Of a DNA stretch of 64,000 bases, positions 13,012-23,611 are shown piece after piece (the stretch's first letter is position 1; the number at the start of each line of letters is the position of its first letter). Below the pieces are notes generated by a model. It searched no databases, was not told where the DNA came from, and was given only the letters and a program-made list of their open reading frames with translations. A program made the position numbers and the translations under genes. The stretch comes from Patiria miniata (taxonomy: Eukaryota; Echinodermata; Asteroidea; Valvatida; Asterinidae), in NCBI RefSeq assembly GCF_015706575.1, contig NW_024037057.1, positions 5,451,203-5,515,202 on the forward strand, in the 5' to 3' direction.

Positions 13012-13540
13012 AGGGACCATGACATTTATTTTTTAAATGCAATGTTTTACCATTTTCGAGGGTATTTTGGTACTTCTTTTTTATGCTAATGTAAATTTTC
13101 ATATTCATGAAATTGTGATATTATTTCAGACAGAAAACTTAGTGTGACAGCTATTTCAGCACAAAAGGTTGCCACAATTGTTACAATATTTTGCTGTCAT
13201 AAATTGTATTTTCTTTGGTGATTAATCGTTGTGTCAAAACAGTACATAGCAGTAGGCCAATGAACACATTTTAATTTACACAAATATTTTCAATAACCAC
13301 ATTTTGGGTTTACAATTTGAAGAGAAAACACCTAAACTGGGCATTGTCTTCCTAAAAAAATGACACCACAGCAATAGCGCACTCAGTTGTACGGAAAAGC
13401 ATGGAAAAGGTTGAATGTTTTAAAAAGTTCACTTTTCAATAAAATTAAACAAATGTAAAATACTTTTCATACATTTGAAAGGAGTAGAAAGTTGCACAAA
13501 AATGATATGCTCCTACGAAAAATTTACTTTATGGACCCTC
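13012..13540. mobile_element. Degenerate MITE related to the NLR-intron element
   Basis: Imperfect inverted ends (AGGGACCATGACATTTA at the left, the complement of AGGGTCCATAAAGTAAA at the right) and an interior similar to 54540-54760 and to the minus strand of the NLR introns ('TATTTTGGTRC', 'GCTAATG...TTCATATTCATGA'). No TTAA duplication is clear here, so the boundaries are approximate. Confidence 0.45.
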
Positions 13541-15426
13541 AAAACAATAGAAATGGTTTAGGATTTTTTTTATAGAATAACTTGGCATGTTTGGTTTGTA
13601 ATGGGGTTGGTCTTCGGGTTCCGAAGATACTGCGTTTTGACCCCTCGGTTTAAGGTCAAGGTCATTATGGTTCAAACAATGCAGATGGTTTGAACAAGAA
13701 ATCTCAGGAACTACCTTGCATATTAGCTCATTTTTCGCCTAAAGTGACAGTAAGTATTACTGATAAAGAATATTTCACTATTATGAGAGCTTGCAGTCTG
13801 TGCAACAATCGGGTCAACGAGTCTGTTGGACCGTAACGATCAGGAGACTGGTTCCCGCTCTGTTCGAAGTCCTAATCGACAATGGAGGGCTCGGGAACCA
13901 GTCAAGTGACATGGCAGTACAGCGCACGCGCAATGTGACGTCGCCCCCATTGTTAAAATATATTAATAGTAGTATTACATCAGCTTAAATCGGTATGTGG
14001 AAATATAAAACTGGGCGTAAGTAGGGAACGTTGCACTTGCAGCATCAAATCCGTCCAGGATTTCGTGATTTTTCCATGACTGTTTCTTCCCTTCTTCGGT
14101 CTCAATCGTGAAGTCTTGATAATGTGGTTGCTCTGATTAAATTTACTTTGGATCAGTTAACTCAGATGGAGATGGGAGTTTTACAAAACTTGATGAGGAT
14201 TTGTCGTCAGAAAGTGCATGTTCACCGTGAAACTGAACCGAAAGAGAGATAGCAGGTAAAAGTTATGAACAGCGGTATTTCAGTTCAGGGTTGGGGAACA
14301 CCTCGCTCTTAAAGAGGTTTGTTTTTCTGAATTATTACTTTGACAGCTCTGAGCATACAGTACTCATGTGATAACGGCAGAAAAGGCCAAAGCAAATACT
14401 GAATTTTCTGAATTACGTGCCGTTTGAAATAGCTGTACATGATATGATGTATTTTCCAAATGTCGGTGTAGCGTGAATGTTGGTTTTGTGACTCTTTGGT
14501 AGTATTGCGCATGCTCACGCAAATATATTTCGGAGAGTGTCCAGTCACCTGAGAGGGATTAACAAATAAAAGAGAATAATAATCCAATGTCTACACGAGT
14601 CCAATCTAAATTTTGGAATTAATGTATACTATAAATGCATGCTTGAGTAAAATTTTACTATTTTTTTGACTTGCCTGATTTCATGGTTTTTTTTTGTGGC
14701 GGCTTTTGGATTGTAGGCTAATACAAGTTTGCATATATTTATGACTAACCCATGATGTCATATGAAGGAAGGGGCCACCTCATTCCCACGATGTTGAGCA
14801 CTACTTTTCAAAACGAGTTTTGAAATAGATTAGACACTGGGGACGAGGTTGAGGTAGAGGCCTCAGTGAGGTTGAGTAAGGGGTCTCGGTGTCACAGCTA
14901 ATTGAGCACCAAAAGTTCCCGCATTTGAGGATTTTTACCGTATCAACTTTCTGCTGCTTCATTTGTTTTCAACTCTACACGACTGTCGGATGTTCTTCAT
15001 GAGCACATCACGGACTCATACTTTGTGTACTTAAATCCCTAAACTTGGCCAGTCAAATCCCTAAACTTGACCACAAGTAACATCACAGAAACGGCGCCCT
15101 CAATTGACAGTATTGGCACATGAAGCATTTCCAAAGATAATTTTAAAAACATTATTGTACTTTTACACTAATTTGCCGTGTAAAGTTTGATACTTTGTTC
15201 TTTTGATAGTGCGCCCTATGATGTGAAAAGTGGGGTTTCATTTCATTTAGAATAGAACATTTCCTAAGTATATGAGAGCTGGATGACATTCTTTTGTGTG
15301 TGATCCCAGAAGTCATAGATTTGAGAGTCAGTGGGTCGGTTGAGTAAAAACTACCATTTGCTTTTACTACCAATTTGTATGCATTTACTTGTATCTGTGT
15401 GGATAAAAATGAAGCAAAGGCTTTTA

Positions 15427-15787
15427 GGCCCAAAAAATCTCCGGTTTCTGGTATGGAGCTTTCCCAAAAAGTGGTGCAGCGACGCGGCGTATTTTTTTTA
15501 CCTGATTTTTTTTGCTGCAAAATGTTGGCTGATGACTGCAAATGGTGCCCGACTAAACTTAGTGCAAATACGGGAGTCCAGAGAGGCCACATAAATCTTA
15601 TTCTCGACCATAACCCCATCTCAAAACACGTTAAAATTGTGCAGCAGCAGGATTCCAGTCAAACCAGAGAGTTTAGCGGTTTTGAGACATCATCTTTCAT
15701 AGAAAAAAAAAGTTTTTCATTTTTTCGACGCGCTTGGCTACGGCGACGCGCACGCATACCAGAAACCGGAGACTTATTTTTTTGGCC
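15427..15787. mobile_element. Harbinger/Tourist-like MITE, copy 1
   Basis: 361 bp bounded by inverted repeats GGCC...TCTCCGGTTTCTGGTATG and its complement, with a TTA duplication at 15424-15426 and 15788-15790. The homologous place in the next tandem unit (about 21553-21560) is an empty site with a single TTA, which confirms both boundaries. A 3-bp TTA target and GGCC ends fit PIF/Harbinger MITEs. No transposase is encoded. Confidence 0.8.
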
Positions 15788-16739
15788 TTACTGAAAAGAA
15801 TAAATCACATGGAGTGAGTGCTTCAGTCGGCATTCAGGAGCTGAACGAAATGACATAAGCGTCCACTTTATTCAGCATTAGAATAAAACATTATTTTTCA
15901 ACATCCCATGTTTTGTTATGATTTTACTGCGCTTTACTTTTTTAATGAAAGTTCATTCTGCACTCTGTAATTTGTGAAAATATATCATTTGAGTTGAATT
16001 TAAGGCTCAAATTAGCTACTGTAATGTTTGCATCACCTTAAAGGTCATTTACCCCACATGTAAGTCCTGTGTGGTCTCCGTATTCATACACACGGATACC
16101 CTATTGTTGACAACCTTTCGTCCGTGCAATCTATCCAATAAGTAAGCATTTGAACCTGCTGTCTGGATGCTGAACAGCAAAAGAAATTGTACTCATATGT
16201 AAATGCTTCTGCTGTTTGCTTGTACTTCCCAGCATTTGCTAGTTTGTATTCATACGACGCTTCGGCGGCGGGGTTCTTTGGATGACTGGTTCCCGCTCCG
16301 TTCGAATTCAGAATCGATAATGGAGGGCCTGGGAACCAGTCAAGTTGACAGGGCGGTACAGCGCACGCGTACTGTGAAGCTGCCCCCATTGTTAAAAATA
16401 TTAATAGTAGCATTACATCAGGGCAATTCCAAAATAAGTATGGGGAAAACTGGGCGTAAATAGGGTACGTTGCACTCATATTCGTGTACGATTTCGTGAT
16501 TTTTCCAAGACGGTTTCTTAACTGCTTCGATCTCCATTGTGCAGTCTTGATAATTGGTTTCTTCTGATTAAAATGTACTTTGGAAGAAGTAAACTCGACA
16601 AATCTGGTACAAGTACAAAAACATGATGAGGGTTAGCAGTTGCAAAGTGTAGAGTGCTGTTTTGACGTGAAACTGACCGCAAGAGAGTTAACAGGTAGGC
16701 CATAAATATGGTGTTCTATAGACGCCAAATCTGCGTCGC

Positions 16740-17130
16740 GTCGTGCTTTCACGTCGTGCCGTCGCGTCGTACCGTCGCGTCGTGCCGTCGTCCGTCGCGT
16801 CGTGCCGTCGCCCGTCGCGTCGTGGCGTCGCGTCGTGCCGTCGCCCGTCGCGTCGTGCCGTCGCCTCTTAAATTACCATTTCTAAGCACGTACACTGCAT
16901 GAGGAAGCGACGCACCTTCACACGTCGCGTCGTGCCGTCGTACGTCGCGTCGTGCCGTCGTCCGTCGCGTCGTGCCGTCGCCCGTCGCGTCGTGCCGTCG
17001 CCTATTACCTCGGCGCTTCTAAGTAGACTGCTTGAAGAGGCGACGCACACATTGCCCGTCGCGTCGTGCCGTCGCCCGTCGCGTCGTGCCGTCGCGTCGT
17101 GCCGTCGCCTGTTGCGTCGTGCCGTCGCCC
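16740..17130. repeat. Left-arm GC-rich tandem repeat
   Basis: Alternating 12-bp (CGTCGCGTCGTG) and 20-bp units, split by one non-repeat spacer at about 16866-16917. The right arm has the same layout with one unit fewer, showing unit gain or loss after the arms formed. Confidence 0.8.
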
Positions 17131-18625
17131 GTCGCGTGACTGTATCTTTCTTGGCAATAGGTGGCGCCTTCATTCTTCATGTACTTGTGTTTAAAAGGAA
17201 GGGGCGTAATCATACATGTCGCCACTACATTTTAAGTTAAATGGAATGCAGTTTGGCCGCCACCATGCATTAAAGTTTTTATCAGACTTGTGTTTTCTTA
17301 AAAAGAAGTGGTTTTCTGGCTAGGAAAATAGCAAGGAAGAACCGGTTTTGTGCGAGCAAAATTCAGGGAACAATCTGTTGATACTAATAACTTGTTGGAA
17401 AGTTCCAAAGTCATTCCAAGAAAGTTGCCGCCGTGAATAAGGGTTTAAAACAAGGGAGGAGGATGGGATTTGCTATCAGCATCAGCAGGGCCGTTCCTCA
17501 TTCTTTTCTTTTTATGGGATGTATGATAAAATTGGAGTACGAGGGGCTCTGCGAGCTGATGAATCTTTTTGAAAACATTGTATTTGCAACCAGCTTGGGA
17601 AGATTTCCGTTTATTTAAGACTTAGAAGCACTGGTATGGATACCTGTGTAAGTATATGACTAAACTGCCTAGAGCGTATTTGTTAAGGTTTTTTTCTTTT
17701 TTTGGAAATTCAATACGCATATAGGGAGTAACATCAGTTCCACTGCTGGGTTGCGGTGATGGGTGGGTTACAACTTGTCAACACATACCTCGCCAGCGGG
17801 CCCATTAGATTGGTGATAACCGGAGAGCGGGAGTTTCAAAAAACTCATCCGGTGTTTAGGCGACGCAGGGACTGGTTTGTGTACATGTGGTTTTTGTTTC
17901 TAGTTCACTTAATGATTTGATTTATACCGGTGATAATATGCCGTCCCACCTGTTTTTTCTTTTTTGTGTGTCGGGGGAAACAGTGCATATTTTCTGTGCC
18001 CTTTTTACGCACTTCATCAGTCACCCTTTGTTTAATTCTTTTATACGTAATTATTGCTAATGATGGTTAAGAATATTTTACGCGTTAGCATTTCTTGTAA
18101 TGATCAGATTAAGTGCATTCCTTATTTTTTATTTTTATTTCGAAATCCATGCCTAAATGACCATTATGTTAGTTCTGTTCTTCACGAAGTTCCAATAGGA
18201 CTTGTACGTTCTCCTCATCCAAGTTTTTTTTTCTTGGTTGGATGGTGGAGATGGGTTAATCCTTGATCGGACCAGGCCATCTTTTATGTTTTTTTGTCGT
18301 TTGTATGCCAGGATGGGATGGGTCGCAAAGAGTGCACTGAGAAAATCATTATCGCTGATCAGATTCCAGTGTTTCAGAAGGGCCTGCTTAAGAGCTGGGT
18401 GTTTAATTTGTGGGTGGTAGGGTAAAACAAAGACCAGCGGGATATTCTTTTCGGTTTTTGCACGCTTTTTAGAGTTCACGCGAGTTTCGCCTTTTTGGGG
18501 AAGAAGGGCTAAGTCTTCTTGGTTGTATCCGCGTTTTTGAAGTTTGTCTTTGAAGAATTCAGCCTTCTCCTCAAATTCTTTTGAGTGTGTGCTTATACGG
18601 TCATATCTCATTAATTCTCCCTTAA

Positions 18626-19146
18626 AGGGAATATACACCATTTGCTTTTGCTGTAATTTTCAGAAATGGATGGAATTGGGGGGTTGGAAATATATAGCAA
18701 ATATAGTTACACTGACTTTTTTGAGGTTTTGGGTTCAAAAATGCTATAAAAAAAAACAAGAAAAACAATCATTTTCCTGTAGTCTGGTTCCCTGACTCCA
18801 TTTAAGAAGAAACAGAGTAGTTTACATACATTGGGGAATTGTGAGGTCAGGGAACCAGTCTAGCTGGCTTGTACCCGTTCATAGGTGTGTAATCGATTGC
18901 AAACAAGTGCGATGGTCAACTGGGGCCAGTATTTGAAGAAAAAAAGCCAGTTTTTTTCCAACGCTGATCGGCCGATCAGCGTTGGAAATTGATACAAAAA
19001 TACCACTTTTCTTGAAAATGACAGTATACCAGGTGCCATGATTTTACAGGATGCTTTACACTGTCATTCACTAACAGTCCAGCAAGGTATTTCAAAATGA
19101 TTTGGTAGTTTTATTTTTTGATGTTTGCAAATGTTTTTTTTCCCCT
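18626..19146. mobile_element. 521-bp TTAA-flanked MITE nested in the Penelope remnant
   Basis: TTAA at 18622-18625 and 19147-19150 flank a segment whose ends are inverted: AGGGAATA...CATTTGC at the left and the complement of AGGGGAAA...CATTTGC at the right. The AGGG end and TTAA target match the element in the NLR introns, suggesting one superfamily. It contains a short CTGGTTCCCTGAC inverted repeat (about 18784-18858) and a 34-bp perfect palindrome. Confidence 0.7.
18955..18988. repeat. 34-bp perfect palindrome
   Basis: Each half reads TTTCCAACGCTGATCGG toward the centre with no spacer and no mismatch. It lies inside the nested MITE. Function unknown; it could extrude as a cruciform. Confidence 0.8.
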
Positions 19147-19884
19147 TTAATCAAACCGCCAAACACTGACTCAGAGTGGGCTGAATCTCGAGCAAGATAC
19201 TGAAAGGTATCAGTTTTTTTGGTTGCTACTTGAGTATCCAGTTTCCCTTCTTTTTTGAACCGTTCGCCTTGGTAGATGACGAGGTCGAGGAAGGTGACTT
19301 GACTGTTTGAAATCCCTGACGTGAACATGAGCGTGGGATGAATTTGGTTTAGAGTTTGGACGAGGTCACCGGCTTGGTCTTCGTTACCGTTAAATATTAT
19401 TAAGACGTTGTCCCTGTATCTCATGTAACTCACAATTGAAGGATTGTGTGGGAGAATAATTTCTTTTTCATATTTGAACAGGGTTATATCGCATATTTCT
19501 GGACTGCATTCGCTTCCCATAGCCACGCCAATTTTCTGTCTGAAGAACTTTCCATTGAATTCAAATATGTTTCGATGCATGATAAGTTCCAGGAGACAGC
19601 GAGCGTGTTCTCTTGTAGGTTTGGGTTTTTCAAGCACATGCCCGGAATCGCGTGTATATGTGCTTTGTTGTTTTGACAATCGGAAGCAGAAAATAGTCTA
19701 TGTATTTTGAAATTGATTGAGTCGGACCTCCGCAACCACTAATAAAAGGCCTCCCCACAAACCGTGTACAAACTGTACGACATAGCAATTTGCAACACTT
19801 TCACCGCACGGCACGCATGTCATAAATACACACAGGTACATGAAGAATGAAGGCGCCACCTATTGCCAAGAAAGAAACAGTCAC

Positions 19885-20275
19885 GCGACGGGCGACGGGC
19901 GACGGCACGACGCGACGGGCGACGGCACGACGCGATGGCACGACGCGACGGGCGACGGCACGACGCGACGGGCGACGGCACGACGCGACGGGCAATGTGT
20001 GCGTCGCCTCTTCAAGCAGTCTACTTAGAAGCGCCGAGGTAACAGGCAACGGCACGACGCGACGGACGACGGCACGACGCGACGCACGACGGCACGACGC
20101 GACGTGTAAAGGTGCGTCGCTTCCTCATGCAGTGTACGTGCTTAGAAACGGTAATTTAAGAGGCGACGGCACGACGCGACGGGCGACGGCACGACGCGAC
20201 GCCACGACGCGACGGACGACGGCACGACGCGACGGTACGACGCGACGGCACGACGTGAAAGCACGACGCGACGCA
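19885..20275. repeat. Right-arm GC-rich tandem repeat
   Basis: Inverted counterpart of the left arm, with the same spacer (about 20107-20160) between repeat blocks. The Arg-rich ORFs seen on both strands arise from this simple repeat and are not genes. Confidence 0.8.
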
Positions 20276-22869
20276 GATTTGGCGTCTATAGAACACCATA
20301 CATAAAAGATATGAACAGGGGTATTTCTTTCCTGGGGGGGGGGGGGGGCAGTGGACACTGCTCCTGAAAGGATTTGTTTTCTGAATTATTACTTTGACAG
20401 CCCTGAGCATACGTTACCCGGGCAGTGAAAGGTCAAACCCAATGTTAATTGTTCACAATTACGGTCGTTTAAAATAAATGTACATGCTATGATGTATTTT
20501 GTAAATGCCGGTGTAGCGTGAAATTAGGTTTTGTCAAATACGCACTCATTGGTAGTATTGCGCATGCTCAAGCATATGAGGGAGAGGGATCGGTCACGTG
20601 AGAGGATTTTACTATTAAAAGGGGGAAAAACGATTTTTACGCGGGTCCGATGCAATTTTTGGAATGTATGGACATGCATACTTGTGTTAAATTTCACCTT
20701 TTTTTGACTTGCCGGATTTAAACAAATTTCGGGGCTTTTTTTATTGCATGCTAATACTAGTTTAAAACTGTAATGTTATTTGATCTGAAGGCAGGAGCAA
20801 CCTCGTTCCCATGATGTTGAGCACTGCTTTTGAACATGCGGTTTAAAATAAATAAGACACTGGGGCGAGGTTGAGGCAGAGACCTCAGTGCAACAGATGT
20901 TTGAGCACCAAGGGTTGCCGGCATTGAGATTTCTGCCGTAGGAACTTTCTGTAACTGCTGCTTCATTTGTTTTCAATTATGTACACGGCTGTCGGATGTT
21001 CTTCATGAGCCTTATCATGGACTCGACTGGCTTTGGCTTCATCTTCAGCTTAATGACATTTTAGGCCCCGACTTCGGGGACTCCAGCTACATTTTGGTGC
21101 CTGTTATGCTTCAGGAACATTCAATCGGTTGATATGAAGACAAAACTTAGAATAAGTGTGTATAGTTTGCCTCTCAGTGATTCAGAAGTAGGAGGCGAAG
21201 CCGAAACCGAAGCAAAGGTTTCGAAAATCCCCATAGTTTATATACTTAAATCCCTAAACATGACCAGTCTATGCCCTCAATTGACAGTAAAAGCATATGA
21301 GGCACTTCCAAAGATTCTTAAAAAAACATGTACTCTAACACTAATTTTGGTGGGAAAAATTTAATACATATTTTTTGTTTAAATGAGTGGAACATTTTCC
21401 CAGTACATGACAGCTGGATGACACTCTTTTGTGTGTGATCCCAGAAGTCATAGATTTAAGATTCAGTGGGTCGTTTGAGTAAAAACTACCATTTGCTTTT
21501 ACTACCAATTGTATGCATTTACTTGTATCCGTGTGGATGAAAATGAAGCAAAGGCTTTTACTGAAACGCGTGAATTAATTGCAGTGAATGCTTCAGACGG
21601 CAATCAGGAACTGAACGAAATGACATAAGCATCCAATTTATTCCGTAATATAATAGAAAATGATTTTTCAACATCACATTTTTTAGTACGATTTTATTGG
21701 CTGAAATATGTTTCTGGGTGAATAGATATAGGCAACTGTAACTTCGTCTACACTGCGCTTCATGATTTTCATGTAAGAACTTTCGCACTCTGTAAATTAT
21801 TGTGAACATATATAATTTGTGTTGGATTTAAGGCTCAATCTAGCCACTGTACTGCATGCATAACCTTGATGATTAGGAGTCGTTTACCCTACATGTAAAC
21901 CCTGTGTGTGCCAATTCGCACACACACACAAGAGACCCTATTGTTGACAACCATTCGTCCGTGCAATCTATCCAATAAGTTAGCATTTGAACCTGCTGTC
22001 TGGATTCTGAACAGCAAAAGAAATTGTACTCATATGTAAATGTCCTTGCTGTTTGCTTGTACTTCCCAGCGTTTACTAGTTTGTATTCATACGACGCTAC
22101 GGCGCGGCGGCGAGGTTCTTTGGGAAAACTGGTCCGGGAACCAGGCACGTTTACAGGGCGGTACTGCGCACGCGCACTGTGAAGTATCGGCCCCCATTAT
22201 AAAAATGTATTAATAGCAGTATTACATCAGGGAAATTCCAAAATCGGTATGCGGAAGAATGAAACTGGGCGCAAATAAGGTACGTTGCACTTGCAACATC
22301 ATATCCGTCAACAATTTCGTGATTTGTCCATGACTGTTTCTTTCTTTCTTCGATCGACATCGTGAAGTTGAAATAATTTATTTCTTCTGAAAAATGAAAT
22401 GTGGATGTAGTAAACTCGTTAAGTCTGGTAGTGGTAAAATGGAGATGGAACTTTACAAGATATGATAAGGATTTGTCGTTACAAAGTGTAGATTGCATTT
22501 CTGCCGTGAAACTGACCAAAAGAGAGATAGCAGGTAAACGTTTTAAACAGGGGTATTTCAGTTTCGGGGGTTTGGAGTGGGGATGGGGGAAGGGGACACT
22601 GCTCCTGAAGGAATTTGTTTTTTTTCTGAATTAACACTCTGATAACGCTTAGTACACAGTGCTCATGTAATAACGGCAGTGAATGGCAAACACCATCAGT
22701 GTTGAATTTTCTGATTTACGTGGCGTTTAAAAGAAATGTACATAATATGATGTATTCTTTCTAAATTATTTTCTAAATGCAGTTCTTAAAATGCATATAC
22801 ATGTATTTCAAATGCATACTTCTCTTACATTTAATATTTTATTTAAATTGTGGACTTTCCCGATGGAGG

Positions 22870-23395
22870 TCCGGGTCCATCCAAAGTCTATTACAAGTCC
22901 ATCCCAAGTCCATCCCAAGTCCATCACAAGTCCATCTCAAGTCCATTCCAAGTCCATCACAAGTCCATCTCAAGGCCATCACAAGTCCATTCCAAGTCCA
23001 TCACAAGTCCATCCCAAGTTCATCGCAAGTTCATCGCAAGTCCATCTCAAGGCCATCACAAGTCAATTCCCAGTCCATCACAAGTCCATCACAAGTCCAT
23101 CTCAAGTCCATCCCAAGCATATCACAAGTCCATCCCAAGTCCATCACAAGTCCATCCTAAGTCCATCCCAAGTCCATCCAAAGTCAATCACAAGTCAATC
23201 ACAAGTCCATCCCAAGTCCATCCCAAGTCAATCCCAAGTCAATCTCAGGTCTACCACAATTCCACCACAAGTCCATCACAAGTCCATCCGAAGTCAATCT
23301 CAGGTCTACCACAATTCCACCACAAGTCCATCCCAAATCCCTCATAATTAGTCCATCAAAAGTCCATTGTAAGTGCATCACCAGTCCATTACAAG
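22870..23395. repeat. 11-bp minisatellite (AAGTCCATCCC)n
   Basis: About 45 slightly varied copies with the unit AAGTCCATNNC. Because 11 is not a multiple of three, all frames of one strand stay open and repeat the same peptide, which explains the overlapping chance ORFs here. It lies about 200 bp upstream of UBD-1. Confidence 0.85.
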
Positions 23396-23611
23396 CCCTG
23401 CAGTCTCAAGTCAACTCTCTTGCTTTTCAAAGTTTGTAGTATGCCTTATAGTGTCATCTATGTGCTGGAACGTGATGCTATTGAATTGCCCACTGAACAC
23501 ACATTTTAAAATGGCGGTATCAGTGAAACGGCTTATAGGTCCAGCTCCTCAAACACGATGGATATAATTGCATTGGTTTTAACACTTTTCTTTTGTCGTC
23601 TTTTCTTTCAG

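Larger units (their letters stand above)
18153..19679 (-). mobile_element. Penelope-like retroelement remnant (reverse transcriptase)
   Basis: Minus-strand protein remains in two blocks. The block at 19150-19679 has the features of a Penelope-type reverse transcriptase: 'FRQKIGVAMGSECSPEI', a catalytic-region 'MRYRDNVLIIFNG', 'HPTLMFTSGIS', 'FLDLVIYQGERF', then 'FGGLIKGE'. The block at 18153-18621 continues with 'KRGYNQEDLALL', 'VLPYHPQIKHPALKQALLKHW' and 'PILAYKRQKNIKDGLVRSRI', the usual post-RT thumb region. No GIY-YIG endonuclease is visible. It is a broken fossil and is interrupted by a TTAA-flanked insertion between the two blocks. Confidence 0.8.
16707..20300. mobile_element. Foldback-type element with ~480-bp inverted arms built of 12/20-bp repeats
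   Basis: The arms (16707-about 17195 and about 19830-20300) are near-perfect inverted copies beginning TATGGTGTTCTATAGACGCC. They are filled with GC-rich tandem units on the theme CGTCGCGTCGTGCCGTCGCC. A 6-bp CATAAA duplication flanks the element (16701-16706 and 20301-20306), and the surrounding tandem unit resumes exactly where it stopped. This recalls the long-inverted-repeat TU elements described from sea urchins and other foldback elements. The interior carries Penelope-type reverse-transcriptase remnants and another MITE, which look like later insertions. No transposase is seen. Confidence 0.75.
11830..22780. repeat. Tandem array of a ~2.1-2.3 kb non-coding unit (copies 0, A, B, C)
   Basis: Four copies share order and sequence. 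Landmarks are a short hairpin on GACTGGTTCCC / GGGAACCAGTC near 11952, 13849, 16284 and 22130, followed each time by 'GTTAAA...TTA.TAGCA.TTACA', 'CGTGATTTTTCCATGACTG' and 'GAGATA.CAGGTAA'. Copy 0 (11830-12580) and copy C (22120-22780) are partial. Copy A spans about 13745-16284 and includes a 361-bp MITE. Copy B spans about 16285-22120 and is split by a 3.6 kb foldback element. No protein is encoded; ORFs inside are chance. I do not recognise the unit. Confidence 0.65.

Noticed and set aside
16084-16479. 131-codon minus-strand ORF, with related pieces at 21873-22519
   Set aside because: It recurs in the tandem unit but is broken into different frames in each copy and lacks any protein motif.
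16708-17240. Arg/Ser-rich ORFs on both strands, also at 19801-20410
   Set aside because: They arise from the GC-rich tandem repeats of the foldback arms.
16707-20300. Polinton or other capsid-bearing element
   Set aside because: Although the arms are long and the target duplication is 6 bp, the interior is too short and shows no capsid, polymerase B or integrase sequence; the ends do not match that group.
22777-23351. Three overlapping plus-strand ORFs with Ser/Pro/His/Lys repeats
   Set aside because: All are readings of the 11-bp minisatellite in different frames.
22870-23395. CRISPR-like array
   Set aside because: Contiguous 11-bp repeats with no spacers in animal DNA; it is a minisatellite.
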